A DNA stretch of 64,000 bases from positions 38,656,440-38,720,439 of the forward strand of contig OX485807.1 in assembly GCA_950295325.1 (NCBI GenBank), written 5' to 3'. The first letter of the stretch is position 1, and every line of letters begins with the position of its first letter. The notes beneath the pieces were generated by a model. It saw nothing but the letters and a program-made list of their open reading frames with translations, searched no databases and was not told where the DNA came from. Shown here piece after piece: positions 38,526 through 50,453 of this stretch. The position numbers and the translations under genes were made by a program. The stretch comes from Polytrichum commune (taxonomy: Eukaryota > Streptophyta > Polytrichopsida > Polytrichales > Polytrichaceae).

Positions 38526-39900
38526 TATCCATTGGGGAAACAGCCTCTGGATCCATGACCTCCGCTGGACGCTCCTCCTGAGACGACTGGGTCTGTTGGA
38601 TGAGCTCCACGTCGTCGTCCCCGCCCAGGTCGAGTCTCTCCATGCGGACATCCTCCATGTGCGCGGACGGATGTCCTTCCTGGTCAGGGCTCTCCACGAC
38701 CATCCCACGCGGACCTGCCGAGTCATTGGGGCTCCCCTGCGTTTCCTCCACAATGACCATGTCAGTGTGTTGCGCAGTGTCATCGCCCCGCCTATCTAGA
38801 ACCCTTGGGACGACGGTGAAAGAGGCCGTGTCGGTGTCTGTGGGCAGTCCTACCCTTGAAGGGGGAGGGGTGAGGACTGCCAGACCTGAAGATTCACGAA
38901 CGCGCGTTCGTAAATCTTCGTCCTCCCTTAGCGCCGCCGTGATTGCATCGTGGGAGGTTGAGGCGGCCGCCGTCACTTCCGGGGGCAATGGACTTCCCGC
39001 CGGCGTTGGATGTGGCGTTGTTTGGTGGGAAGGCCCTCCTTGGTACATGACTGGAGGTGGGGGCTGTGAGGGGTATCCTCCAAGGGGGAAGGGGTAAGGT
39101 TGCTGGACCGGCGCAGAGAGGCTCTGCATGTTTCTGAGCATCTCGAAGATGGCGTCGGTTTTGGCCGCTGAATCCCTCAGCTGCTCTTGCAGCCTAGCCA
39201 GATGCTTCGCGCTCTCCTCCTGTGCTGCAGCCATCTCCTCCTTCATCTTTGCCTCTAGCTTGGCGTTGAGCTCAGTGACGGTGAGTGCCTCCTCCTTCAC
39301 CCGCTTGTTCTTGTCGTAGTCCACGCCAAGCTCGGCCATGATGTCCATGTCCCCCTCGTCCTCGTCCGAGACCTCGATGATTGCTCCCGGCGGCAACTCC
39401 ACGTATGGAGTCTTCTTCATCCTCCTCCTTGTGTTGCGGAAGAGGTCCAAAGATGGCCGCGAGCGTTGGTCGAGGATGTCCAGGGTTTCCATCTTCGGAA
39501 CCACGGCGGGCCTTGGAGACTGTGACGTCGAGCATCCGCCTGGCGTTCCGAAAGGCTCCGCAAGAGATGTTCTCGCCGGGAGGACGTCCAGGGTTGTCCC
39601 CGCGGACGACCCGGTGTAACCACCCGGCGTCCCTTGAGGATCGGGAAGATCCGTCGTTGGCGGCAAGATCCGAAGTGGGGGTACGTCGAAGGACTGCAGA
39701 ATGGCGTCCACATTGGCGGAGGGGGTGGGCTCGTCGTCCTCAGAATCGTGGAATGGTATGCCCTCGTCGGCGGGCATACTGAAGTCCATCCTGGGGACAG
39801 AGATGTCCTTGAGGTCCATCGTCGACGCCTTCGCACGGTGGATCTTGAAGTCTTCTTCGTCGATAGCGTCAACGAATGTGTTGACTACGAGACCCATCAT
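38497..39900 (-). CDS. Copy 1, exon C: acidic, coiled-coil, Pro-rich domain
   Basis: Acceptor TTCTCACAG precedes ATGATGGG at 39900. Donor GTAACTC follows GAG at 38497. 468 open codons in phase 0. Begins MMGLVVNTFVDAIDEEDF, then Ser/Pro/Asp-rich sequence, LFRNTRRRMKKTPYVELPPG, an acidic patch (EVSDEDEGDMDIMAEL), a coiled coil (VTELNAKLEAKMKEEMAAAQ onward, with AKHLARLQEQL) and a Pro/Gln-rich C-terminus. Copy 2 aligns at the acidic patch (ISSEDEDDMELAKKL) and at LTVEEANAKM. Two palindromes lie inside the coding sequence: 38891-38916 (read as DLRTRVRES) and 38505-38525 (read as ITNARSLI). Function unknown. It links the B and D domains. Confidence 0.65.
38891..38916. repeat. Copy 1 palindrome inside exon C coding sequence
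   Basis: 26-bp near-perfect palindrome starting GATTCACGAACG and ending CGTTCGTAAATC, centre CG. Read on the minus strand as DLRTRVRES without stop. Confidence 0.85.
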
Positions 39901-39928
39901 CTGTGAGAAGAGAGCAATAAGGTCAGAA

Positions 39929-40103
39929 AATACGAACGCACGTTCGTAAACATCAAAGCGTAGCGTGCAACGAGTTTCAAGCATTACATTACGAAGGGGT
40001 TATGTTTACAAACGAGCGTTCGTAAACATGAATGCGTCACGTGCAGAGACTGTGAAACAATACATTGAGAAGTTGGTTAACTTTACGAACGAGCGTTCGT
40101 AAA
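39929..40103. repeat. Copy 1 palindromes in intron B/C (three)
   Basis: At 40082-40103 (19 nt after the donor, centre AG), 40004-40027 (AG) and 39929-39950 (CA). The homologous intron of copy 2 also has three palindromes, of the other family. Confidence 0.88.
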
Positions 40104-40122
40104 TGGAGTCTGGACAACTTAC

Positions 40123-41448
40123 CATGGCCGCATACATGAATTTGGAGCCTCCACATACGTTGTATACCGTCTCTCCACTTATAACCAAACTCTGCAATAC
40201 AGAGACGTAGAACTCCATCCTGAGTTCCATGGCGGGGAAGACGGTGTAGAGGGTCTCTTGCAACAGATCCTTGGGAGGGGGATGCGGGATGCTGTAGATT
40301 TTCTTGAACGTGTTGTTTGCCTTGATAGGCGGTCGCCCATCCCTTAGCTCATTGTACGTCAAGAAAATCAGGCTGACCGCTCCCACCTGCTTGTTGCCCC
40401 TGGCCTCGTTGATGGCCACAATCCCCTCCGTCTTCGCTGGCACGTACGTGCTGTAGAAGATGCTGTACTCGAATTTGATCTTCTGCTCATACAGCTCTGT
40501 GACCACAGACAGCTTCTCTTGTTCGACTATCCACAGCCAAACGTGTGGCTCCCTCATGGCCGGCGATTTGAACTCCATGAACTTGGCCATGAAAGGGTTG
40601 TAGAAGGGAATGTCCTTCCCCCCCTGCCTTGACGCATCCGGGACCCCCCTGAAATCGATGAGGGCAAAAGGGCAACCCCGTCGATCCTCCCTCACCTCGG
40701 CCCTGCTGATGGTGCCATCCCACTTGGAAAATGTGACCCTCTCCACGCCGGAGGTGATCATGCAAAACCTTGCCACTCCTTTGAATGTGGCGTTCCTCTT
40801 CCTCTCCAAAAATTTTAAGTACAACATAACCTCATGGGGATCCGTGTCGGTTTTCTTAGTCCTTTTGTTCCCCTTCAACTTCAAAACCGAGGCGTGCTCC
40901 TTGACCAGACTGCGCATGGAGGCTCCGTTGATGTTGTAGTCGACCTTTAACATTTGCCATTGCGGCCATATGATGTCGCCGTTGACTTCAAAGATTCTGT
41001 ACTCTGGTACGAGTACGCTCAACTCTCTCATGACTGCAGTCTTCAGCTTCCGGTGGTCACACCACTCTTTGATAGAGTACGTGCCGGGCTTGTGCTTTGG
41101 CCTCTTCAAAAAGATCTTGGGATAGGGAAGGGTTCTTCCCACGGTGTTCCCAAGAACATGAATCGCACACCTCTTCAGCTCTGACTCCGTCAATCCCTGG
41201 AGGTATCTAAAGAACTCCCTCAGTAGTGGGGGCGCTTCACCGGTTTTTTCCGTGCTGTACTTCTCCTCCGTGTCGGGGTTGACCAAATCGCCCGAGCTGT
41301 GTGCATCAAAAAACTGGGTCCACAAATCCCATGTGTCCCTGTTGCAGCAGATCAGTCTGAGCTCACCCTTCAACTCAAGCACAGACTTTGTGGTGGTGGA
41401 CTTCATATCGATGGAAGAGAACTTGTCTACCATCGCGTCACAAAATGC
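40123..41448 (-). CDS. Copy 1, exon B: large conserved domain with methylase-motif-I-like end
   Basis: Acceptor TTTTGTGCAG (41449-41450). 442 codons in phase 0. Donor GTAAGT directly after ATG at 40123. Starts FCDAMVDKFSSIDMKS. Contains ELRLICCNRDTWDLW, LLREFFRYLQGLTESELKRC, FALIDFRGVPDAS, PHVWLWIVEQEKL, MELRMEFYVSVLQSLV and ends SGETVYNVCGGSKFMYAAM. All of these have counterparts in copy 2. The end resembles motif I of N4/N6 DNA methylases (GDxVxDPFxGSGTTxxAA), but the catalytic DPPY-type motif is not visible, so if related it is degenerate. The strong conservation between otherwise diverged copies suggests past selection on the protein. Confidence 0.68.
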
Positions 41449-41478
41449 CTGCACAAAACAAGATGTCAGTATTGCACA

Positions 41479-41559
41479 TAATACGAATGCACGTTCGTAA
41501 AGCACGTCAGTAATTGATGTTTTCGTGAGTCCAACACTTTACGAACGTTCGTTCGTAAA
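41479..41559. repeat. Copy 1 palindromes in intron A/B (two)
   Basis: At 41538-41559 (begins 5 nt after the donor GT, centre TT) and 41479-41502 (centre CA, one arm mismatch). The homologous intron in copy 2 has two of the other family. Confidence 0.88.
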
Positions 41560-41564
41560 CTCAC

Positions 41565-41646
41565 CTTCCATTGAGGAGACTGGTTCTTGGCGTTCTCCCT
41601 CTCCTTTGGTGGGCATCCGTATGTGTGAACCCTTTGAGTGGTCCAC
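41565..41646 (-). CDS. Copy 1, exon A, 3' end (downstream of an insertion)
   Basis: Encodes WTTQRVHTYGCPPKERENAK and a short NQSPQWK end before a GTGAG donor (41564). Copy 2 has FYGRPPKERENAKDKNPKWE at the same place, so this is the end of exon A. It is cut off from the rest of exon A by the 2.8-kb insertion 41647-44470. After removing that insertion the frame is off by one base, so an indel has occurred too. Confidence 0.7.
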
Positions 41647-44470
41647 CACTCTGCGGGATCACTTTTAGTTAGAATGTTAGCATTAAAAGTTAGAATTGAT
41701 AGGGAATTTAGGAAAAAATTAGTTCATTTAGCATTTAGCCTAGAAGAAGGAAGGTCAAAATGAAACTAAGTAGTGCTAGAAGATAGCAAAGTAGAAAAAA
41801 ATATGCTAGCTAGTAAAAACAACTAGCTAAGCAAATATTAGTAGATGCTAGCTATTAAGCAAATGTTAGTAAATGCTAGCTAAGCAAGTGTTAGTTTATT
41901 AGTTAGTGTGAGGCACACAAGACTATTAGAGGTGGTTTAGATAAGAAGATAAAATCGGCGTGAAGAATTTTGAAGACAAAAAAGAAAGAGAGCAAGGGGG
42001 ATACTTGCCCACTTGCCCCCTTGCCAACTCGATGGCGGAAAAATTAGAAAGATTTCTAAAGGTTTTTTGTCGGAGCCACCTCGGCGAGAGGGTGGCAACC
42101 TCAACCGGGAAAACCCCCGAGCCAAAATTTCGGGAAAGGGTTTGAAAAATGGATCCGGTGGAGGAGGGGTCCAACCCTTTTGTGAGAGGGTTTAAAAACC
42201 CCTCCTTCCAACTTGTAGCTCTCTCTCTTTCTCTAGTTTTTGGGCGAAGCCCTGCTTCAATGTAGTTAGGAAAAAATCCTTTAGCATGTATTCTCAATGG
42301 TCTAAAAGAAAGGCTTGAGAACCTCCTCTACTCTCTCTCTCCTAGTTAGGTTGTGTGTTTATTAACACACCAACAAAATTATTCCTTCTTTTGTAGAGGT
42401 AGGTTGGATGGTAGAGTTTTGAGTAGAGGCATTATAGACCTCATCTGCCAATGCCCTGAAGGCTTAGTTCAAAAGCTAGAACAAGATACTTATCATTTTT
42501 CTCTTAGAGAGATTTCATATAGCTATCCATAGCCGTTTCCCATTTGTGATTTGGTTGAGATGACAATTAGTTATGGATTTTCAAAGATGGAGTAGAAAAA
42601 TTGGGTGGTCTTGTGGGTAGCGGCTGCTGGATCAGACCTGCGAGCCCAATAGGAATTTTAATTCCAAGAAATTATATTTTTCCCAAGTAGAACTTTTGTG
42701 TAGCTTTCCAAAATGGCTCAGAACATTTGATTTGAGCATGATTTGAATTAGATATGAATTGTGCAAGATGGGACACATAGTTTGAGAACTTTTGGTTGAC
42801 TGCTGCATTACAGAGGACCTGCTGGGTTCACTTCGGCTTACCTTTCTAATCACATATTTTTATCAAATACATCTTTTTAATATCTCTCCAGGGTCATATA
42901 GAACGTTTGATTTGACTAAGATTTGAATTAGATATGAATTGTTGAAGGCGAGATACATAGTTTAAGCCTTCTTGATTGACTGCTGTGTTACAAGGAGTCC
43001 GCTGAATTTATATTAGCTTAACCTGCTGATGTCATAATTTTTCTAGTTAGAGCTTGTTCATAGCTTTCCAATGGTATAAGGAAAGCCTAGATCCAAGTAG
43101 TAAGGAATGTGCTATGAATTTTTGAAGTTAGAAGGTAGATAGGTGGGTTGGAAGGGCCGGTTGAATCGACCTCACACTTCCAACCCTCATAACTTTTGCA
43201 TTTCTTATCCGATTAGAGTGATTTTTAGATCATTGGAAAGATAATTTGGTGCACTAAGTATAAATATTATGCTTAGGATTAAATTACAGGGCAGAATAAC
43301 ACTTTATATTTTAATTGTTAAGTAAGGTACGCTTACTACCAAACTAGTTACAAAGAAGGAGGCAAGGTCGACGCTCGGAAAGTGGAGCAAGGAAGGAGGT
43401 AGCGGCTCGGCCTACATCAAGCCCAAATCAACCGAGGAAAATTGAGGTAAATTAACTAACCTTAAGCCTTCCATTTAGGATTGGAGGGAGCACGGCTAAG
43501 GTACGCATCTCTAAACCCACTCACCTATCTCGTAAGGTCAAGTGGCTTGACCACTTGACCGCCAAGGGAGTACCCAATTCCATTGTTTTCGGGGGCCCTT
43601 GGTATATTTTGTGGTAGTAGCTTCATTTATTAGCAAGTTTCGTGTGTGGTAAGTCGGATTAATCACCGACACGACCACTCTGAATGTTGTTGGTGGAAAG
43701 GTGGGGTTAATGACCCGCGAATCCACTATTATGTTGTTGGCCCCATAGATTGGGAGTAATGGCCCCAATTTATGAAGATTGCGCAACAGGTTGAACATAC
43801 AGGTCGCCCGTCACCCTGGTCCCATTGAGTTGCATTTCGTGGTCTATCCAGTGTAAACACATTTAACAATCAAAACATACAAAATAAATCGTAAACCCTT
43901 GTTGGCAAGAGACCCGAGGTAAGGGGTGATGCCTAATATGTTAATGTAGTAAGTTAGGACGTGCAAACAAAAGTAAGTAATTAAGAAGGAATTTGTGTGA
44001 AGGGTGGGACTTAGGCCAAGTTCCCCCGCTTAGAAAACTAAATAGAACTAAATAAAGAAATAGGAAGAATTGAATGGTCCATCAAATTGTCGTTATTCCG
44101 TTCGTTGAGTTAGGGTGGTATGAGTCACACCCGGTTGGATGTATCAGAACCATCCCAATTCACAAATTAGGATTGCCTTGGTTTCAAGGCTGGTGCGTCT
44201 GCGCGTAGAATAGGTTGTAGGTTAAGGTTAGAACTAGATATGAAATTGGTTAGTGGAGTTTAAAGCCACACTAGTAAAAAACTAAGGCCTAACCTCCGGA
44301 GGTACTACGACGCATATTTAATCTCCCTTAAAAATCTAACTACTCACGTTATACACCTATCATCCGGGTTCGGCTTGGGCGCCTGCAAATGCAGGCCACC
44401 TTCACCGAAGGGCTTGTGTGATACTTTTAGGCTCCCTCGAAAGGGGGTGGCCCAAAAGTACCACAGTGTG
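41647..44470. mobile_element. 2.8-kb TIR-flanked insertion in copy 1 exon A
   Basis: Left end CACTCTGCGGGATCACTTTT; right end reverse complement CACACTGTGGTACTTTT. These are imperfect TIRs beginning CAC. The 4-mer CCAC flanks both sides (41643-41646 and 44471-44474). CAC-starting TIRs recall CACTA/En-Spm, whose usual duplication is 3 bp, so the class is uncertain. No coding sequence is recognised. It contains a tandem repeat (42620-43080) and a G/A-rich segment near 41940-42250. Confidence 0.5.
42620..43080. repeat. Tandem repeat, about 160-180 bp units, three diverged copies
   Basis: Recurring blocks: 'atttgaattagatatgaatt' (about 42742 and 42923), 'ttgactgctgcattac' / 'ttgactgctgtgttac' (about 42795 and 42976), 'agctttccaa' (about 42702 and 43060) and 'ctgctgg' / 'ctgctga'. 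Inside the 2.8-kb insertion. Confidence 0.6.
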
Positions 44471-45060
44471 CCACCCAGACATCTCTCGCAGCCACTATGT
44501 TAGCCGCCCACGAAGCCTCGAATGCCTTGATTTTGTTCCCCGAGTTCAGGAAGGTTGAAATCTTGCGCAGCTTGTCCCAATCGTCCGACCAGACCAAGAA
44601 CGCCTTCCAGTACCGCAGGTCAGCCTTCAGCTCGTGCTGGAAGTTGTCGTCCTTGAGGATCTGTTGCGACGCCTCCAAGCTATGCTGACCATCTATAATC
44701 CAGAATTCTCCATTCTGGATTCGCGGCCAATCCATCTCTGTCGGTCGGGATGTCAGCCCCTTGGGCATGACGCAGACGGTCTGCCTATCCCACTTTACGT
44801 TGTTCATGAGGTTGTTGATCTGCCACTTCACCCCACCGCTCTCGCGAGACCTTACCACCCACTTGTTGGGGGACTTTTCGCACTTGAAGCAGTCCACGTT
44901 GAACGTGAAGTGGCGCCCCATGGGCCAGCAATCCTTTGAGTAATTATTGAAATCTCGTAGGATCTTTGTTGCCTTCACTGCATCTGGATTCTCACCCTTC
45001 TTTAAAGGGGTTGTGAGGCCAAACCCCCCACCTTTAAGCGTTCGTAGTCCGAGTAGTGGG
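44471..45060 (-). CDS. Copy 1, exon A, ParB-like domain part
   Basis: After excision of the insertion 45061-47316, the N-terminal part of exon A (to SPKR...) reads in frame into NPLLGLRTLKGGG, then DRQTVCVMPKGL, EFWIIDGQHSLEASQQ, YWKAFLVWSDDWDKL, FLNSGNKIKAFEASWAANIV, ending at the next insertion. DGQHSLEA is the signature box of ParB/Srx-fold (DGxHRxxA) domains: parS-binding ParB, DndB/DGQHR proteins and ParB-type nucleases. Copy 2 has the same box (FWLIDGQHSVEASKK). Metal- or nucleotide-dependent DNA binding or cleavage is the known range of this fold. Which applies here is unknown. Broken by insertions on both sides. Confidence 0.62.
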
Positions 45061-47316
45061 TTTGGGCTCACATTCCTCCGTGGCATTGGCCTTAGGCTTG
45101 GATGTGTCCTTTGATGACTCAAGTGTCCAATTCCTTGCCTTGTACGCGCAAGCCCAAGCGGATATTCCCTTCTTCCTTTTACCAATGGTTACCTTCACTT
45201 CTTTAGGGTCCTTGAGCTCCTCACTAGGTTTGGTTGTTGAGTCCATAGTGCAAGGATCAATTTTTTAACCTCTACTTAATAATTCAATACACCATGCATG
45301 GTATGGAAGCATCCAAACACACAAATCTTTATTTGACAATCCAAGTGAATAGTATTAAGAAATACTTTTCTCCAAGGCTTATTGTCTCATAATCAAAGCA
45401 TCAAGCCCAACGAGTCTACTCCTCAAGCTTCCTACCCTACCAATCACTTAAACACAACCACCCCAACCTCAAAAACTTAGGAATGTGGCTCTTGGTCCAT
45501 CACAATCACCAAATCCTCATTTTTCTATCTTCCTCCATTTTTTTCATTCAAGGTGAGTAGATTCCCCCATAGAAGAACCCCGGCAGTCTCCAACAAGACC
45601 CTTCCCGAGGTCTCAGTCTCAAATCTCCGGGTGTAATTTTGCGTTGTTCTCCAATTGTTCCGCCCGTCATCGCCCGTCACTTTCTTCCTTGAGGCACCTG
45701 TTCCCCGCAGACAGAGACCAGCTCCTTGTTAGCCCTCCTCTAGTTAGGCTAGCTTCGAATTAGCTAGCTCCTGCTTTGCTCAGCCCTTAATTAAGCTGCT
45801 CCTAAGTACGGTAGCTAGCTCCTGATTTGCTTGGCCTTGATTAGCCAGCTCCTACGTAGCTAGCTCCTCTCTGGCCTAACTTCAAATAGTCCGGCTTCTA
45901 ATTTGCCAGCTCCTTAGTTAGCTCAACTCGCAATTAGCCTATCTCCTAATTAGCATGGCTCATGATTGGCCTAGATGTCCTTTAAACAATTTGTAACCAA
46001 CTGCCGGTTCTCCCCGATCATAGCCACCTTCCCCTAATTAGCTGCCGTCTGGTGATTCCTTTGATCTCAGCTTGGTTAGTGCAGCTCCCTTGATTTAATT
46101 AATGCAGTTCCCAGTCTCGGCTTCAGTTGCCACCAACAGTCTCGGCTCAACATTACAAGGTCACGGCTCTTGGCTCATGTGTGAAGTGGCCCTGACCAGC
46201 AACTGCAGCTAACTAGGCCCAGCTGCAGAGCTAATCCCAGCTTACAGCTTACCCAGTCTCGGACTCCCAGCACCTTCTCCAAAAGTCCTGCTCCTTCTTC
46301 AACAATTCAGGCCTTTGGCCAAATATTAAACCATTCAAAATAAGTACCATCATCTAATACCAACTGAGTGCGCCAATTTAATGGTTCAAACTAAGCTCTA
46401 TAAACTAAATGCTATGAGGTGAACACTATGAACTAAACACTGTCACTAAATGCCTTAAGTCAAATACTATATCTAAGCAATGCAAAACCAATCTAAAAAC
46501 TAGTTTGCCTCGGTTCTCTACCTAGAACCTTGCACCACACGTGCACCCTTCTTGCTCCACACACACCCACACACACCACATGAGGTGCCAAGAGGGCAAG
46601 AAGAAAAGAGAGCCAAGAGAGAGAGACTAACTAACTACACTAATTCACCCCACTAATTTCCCACACATTGCCTCTAAGTACAAGAGTTTTTCCTACTAAC
46701 TAAGTCACATCCTCCTCATGAGCTCTAAGAGCTTCACTTCCTAACATCAACAAGAGAGAGCGAGAATGAGAGCAATCCCCCACCTTACCTCGGACCCCCT
46801 TGGGAGTGCTCAACCCAAACTTAGCCTCCTCCACTTTCCGCCGCCATAACTTTCTCCCCTTACCTTCCCAAATTGTCACTCACCACTTTAATTCAAACCA
46901 CGATGCTTAAATCGTAATTTGATTGGTGCTTTTAGAATTTGCTTATCCTCCATCTTGCATTCTTCCTTGGACCTTCCCCATTAAGTGGCCACGATGAGGT
47001 GGTCCACTTGTGCGCTCAATGTGATCCTCCATTCATCCCAATTCGAATGCACTTGCTTATTGAGTCACCTTGGTTGTCTCCATCCATTGTACTAGCCTAC
47101 TCACTAACTATTTGATTTAAGCCTTTCCTATCTACCCTACTTCACTCCAATCCTTTTCTAAGGTAAAAATACAATAACCACTCACATCCTAGCCTCTTAC
47201 AACATTGTACTTCTAAGGCTAACATTTCACTTTTTTTATATTTTTGTGAAGTGATACACCACTTCAACGCACACCAACTAATATTTTCTAACGCTAAGAC
47301 TAAATGTGGGCACCGC
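45061..47316 (-). mobile_element. 2.26-kb retroelement fragment in copy 1 exon A (LTR, PBS, gag start)
   Basis: The 12-mer TTTGGGCTCACA occurs at both junctions (45061-45072 and 47317-47328). Keeping one copy rejoins exon A in frame. Inside, on the minus strand: an about 0.95-kb LTR-like part (about 47316-46366), then TTGGTATTAGA (46353-46364), a one-mismatch version of the tRNA-iMet primer-binding site TTGGTATCAGA. Then about 1.1 kb rich in 'agctcctaattagc' words, and an ORF starting MDSTTKPSEELKDPKEVK (45246) typical of a retrotransposon gag start, cut at the left junction. A complete element would continue with pol, so this is truncated. A 12-bp duplication is longer than LTR elements make, so the junction may involve microhomology. 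Confidence 0.6.
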
Positions 47317-48026
47317 TTTGGGCTCACAGGGGTTGGCATCAGGGGAGGAGAGCTCACCTCAGCGCCCTCTGTTACCCCAGACCTCTCCATTTCGTCCCGG
47401 GACCTCTTCGATGGCGTGGAATGTCGGCTGGGACCCTCCGTCACCCTGCTCGCGGAAGGCACCGGCCTGGGTGCACTTCTCGATCCTCCTGCCCCGGATG
47501 CTGATGGTTTTCGTGGGCTCTTCTTCTTCTTGTTGGCTTCGGCGACCGCGCTATTGTACTTGGAGATATTCAAGGAAAGTGCGGCCAACTTCCTTGCTGT
47601 CCAGTACGAGCTCAGGGCGTACTTCGTGAACAGGTCCTTGAGGAAGTGTTTGGCATCAGCCACTACGTTATTTTCTGCGTATGTGTAGGAGAAACTATGT
47701 CTCCTGTACTCTAACAGGAGGTTAATGTGATCCTTCTTATTTTTCATGTCTAAAATCACATAATCTTCTTGTGCCTCAATTGATTCTACTTCCCAAGTCT
47801 TCATCTGCACCCATTGCTCTGGCTGGTCCGGCGTTGTTTCCAGCTCGTAGGTGAAGCGAAGACAGAAAAGACTGTCTGATGTCTTCTCTGGCAATGCCGT
47901 CCATTCCCCAATGAAGTCCTCCTTCGGGACATAATTATCGTTTCCGTTGGGGTCGGACACTGACTCTGGTAGCTGATCTATCTGCACTGCGAACATCTCA
48001 ATGGCGCTCCTGCTCGGTCTAGCCAT
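47317..48026 (-). CDS. Copy 1, exon A, N-terminal part
   Basis: ATG at 48026 lies directly after a CTCTGCAG acceptor, so the ATG opens an internal exon and 5' untranslated exon(s) must lie upstream. Starts MARPSRSAIEMFAVQIDQLP. Then a beta-rich domain (DNYVPKEDFIGEW, VQMKTWEVESIEAQEDYVIL, FTKYALSSYW) and a basic Ser/Pro-rich linker (RHSTPSKRSRDEMERSG). Copy 2 shares DSYVPKDGVVLAW, WEVASIQSLGDYVDVIL and RQTTPSKRGRESSG. The reading frame continues across the retroelement insertion into 45060. Confidence 0.66.
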
Positions 48027-48056
48027 CTGCAGAGCACATAAACATTTAGTATTGTG

Positions 48057-48550
48057 TTTACGAACGAGCGTTCGTAATTGACAAGCAAATCATATCTACT
48101 AATCAATGAACGCTGGCTATGGGTACCCGTGAGGAGTTTTAATTATGTCTTCGCTGATTTCATTTACGAACGATCGTTCGTAAAGAATGTGGTTGCTAAG
48201 GTGTATTTGACACAAGTTTACGAACGTGCGTTTGTATTGTTTGTAAACAAGTCCACGAGTTGTCCAGTGTTATCTAATTTCCACGAGGGTTGTTCGAATT
48301 TCCATGAGCATCTTCTAAATAGGTGAATTAATACTTTAGTTCTTAATTACGAACAATTACCATTAAGGGTTTGGGATATTATTATAGTTTGTGATTACGA
48401 ACGTTCGTTTGTATTTTTGTATGTTTCATTTGGATTTGAGGATTTGAGGATGTACAGGGTATAGACGAATATACGAACGTACGTTTGTATATGTTTGTGG
48501 GGTAAGGCATGTTTTCACGCCACATTTACGAACGAACGTTCGTAAATGTG
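48057..48550. repeat. Copy 1 palindromes upstream of exon A (six)
   Basis: At 48057-48078, 48163-48184 (perfect, centre AT), 48217-48238, about 48394-48414, 48469-48492, and 48521-48550, a perfect 30-bp palindrome whose outer bases (CACA...TGTG) also pair. The first lies about 30 nt before the acceptor of exon A. Confidence 0.88.
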
Positions 48551-49476
48551 GTCATATGGAATTAGGAAATGGTATATTTATTTATATACATATATCCGTA
48601 CGTATATGTATACGTATATGTACATATACATATATATGTTGTTATGAATGTTGCGATCTGGCATTGTTCATGATCCTGCAACTCGTGATCAGATTGATGA
48701 AACACAAGTGAAAAATGGAATCAGAACAAAATTGCGAGTCAGTGATTGATAGTTCAGAATGAAGAGGAAAGTGTTATTTCATACAAAACATGCCATACCT
48801 CATAATGCAGAAAACAAATCACAAGGAATTCATCAAACAACAATTTCAGATTGTGAAGGACTGATTTGTAAAGGAAACTTGTACTCACATTGAATTGTTG
48901 CACAGAAAACCTCCTGCCTCCTACTGAGAAATCCAGAAATCCTCACAAATGCACACCAAATTGTCTTTCAAAAGCGTTGAATTCGCTTTCAATTGCAATT
49001 TCACTTTGTCACACTCTCAAGCCTTCACAATTTTTATGCAAATCCTACACAAACCCTGATGTACACAACTCACAACCTTCAGAAATCTCAAGCTTTCTGA
49101 AACTCTCAAGCTCTCAACCTTTCTAAAACTCTCCACTTCTCAATCTTTCTAAAACTCAAGCTCTCAAGCTTTCTAAAACTCTAAACCTCTCAAGCTTTCT
49201 ATAACTCTCAACCTCTCAACCTTTCTATAACTCTCAACCTCTCAACCTTTCCTACTCTCAAGCTTTCCTATTCTCAAGGTTCTGACAACACAACAAAACA
49301 ACATACACAATGACGCTCTAAAATTGGCAAGGGCTTCGCCGCACCTAAGAGCTCCTCTCCCCCTCTGCTCCAAATGACAAATGAGGAGGAGAGAGAGGGG
49401 CGCGGGGAGGTAGTCGGCGCCGCTAGGGTTTCCAAGCGGCAGCCACGTGGCTAGTGGCCACTGGCTAGGGCTGGGA

Positions 49477-49676
49477 TGGGGGAGGGGGAGGGGGATGGGG
49501 ATGGGGATGGGGATGGGGATGGAGGGAATGGGGAGGGAATGGGGAGGGGAGGGGATGGGGAGGGGATGGGGAGGGGAGGGGATGGGGGGGAGGGGATGGG
49601 GAGGGGAGGGGATGGGATGAGGATGGGATGGGAGAGGGGGAGGGGGAGGGGGAGGGGATGGGGATGAGGGGATACC
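49477..49676 (+). repeat. G-rich minisatellite, GGGGATGGGGAGG type
   Basis: About 200 bp of GGGGATGGGG, GGGAGGGGGA and GGGGAGGGGA words on the plus strand. Many four-G runs within short loops make it a strong candidate for G-quadruplex formation. ORFs across it are composition artefacts. Confidence 0.85.
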
Positions 49677-50453
49677 ATGGGGACATGGAGGGATGAGGGT
49701 TCAGGAAAAATGAAATAGGAAATGGGAGGAGCTTAGTTTAGGGACATAAATTTAACTTTCCGTATCCCCTTAGTACCTCGACATATGGATTCCTTGTAAA
49801 CATATATAAATGACTCAATTTGAATTGTGGAGAGGGGCTATCTGATTCTCCACAAGAGGTGGATGAAAATTCAATTTTCAATACGATGTCATTAATTTAA
49901 TGAGGTGTTAGCTTGAACCACCCTTAATATGATATTTAGTGTTAGATACTCTAAATACAAACGCATAGTACACTAAATATCACTAACCCTATGAAAGTAA
50001 CTACTATTCATTGTGAACTCAAACACTTAATTTCAACTATAATGGTAATATGTGAATGTCGCATGCAAAAATTTTGTGTAAGGAAATTAATATGAAAAAA
50101 ACAATTAACAATGATAAAAGCATAAAGGACATGGTAGTAGGAAATGTGGTGGCCCATTTAATATGTCCAACACTAATTATCAAAGAATTGAAATTTAGTG
50201 TTGACCATGATAGTGTAACAACACTATATTATACAATCAAACACTAAATATCATATTTAGTGTAGTGTATTATAGCCATGTGGTCGCATGTTTTGCTAGT
50301 AGTATCAATAATTGATAGTATGAGCTTCCCATAAATTAAGTTAGTGCGATATGGATTATTTAGGAGTCGATATTGTTTGTGTATATAATGCATTGAAGTA
50401 ACGATCTAAACCCTAAGCCCGCAAACCACATAGACAACTTTCACAAACTCTAT

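Noticed and set aside
49451-49686. Minus ORFs rich in Pro/Ser/His (PSPSPS)
   Set aside because: Composition artefact of the G-rich minisatellite.
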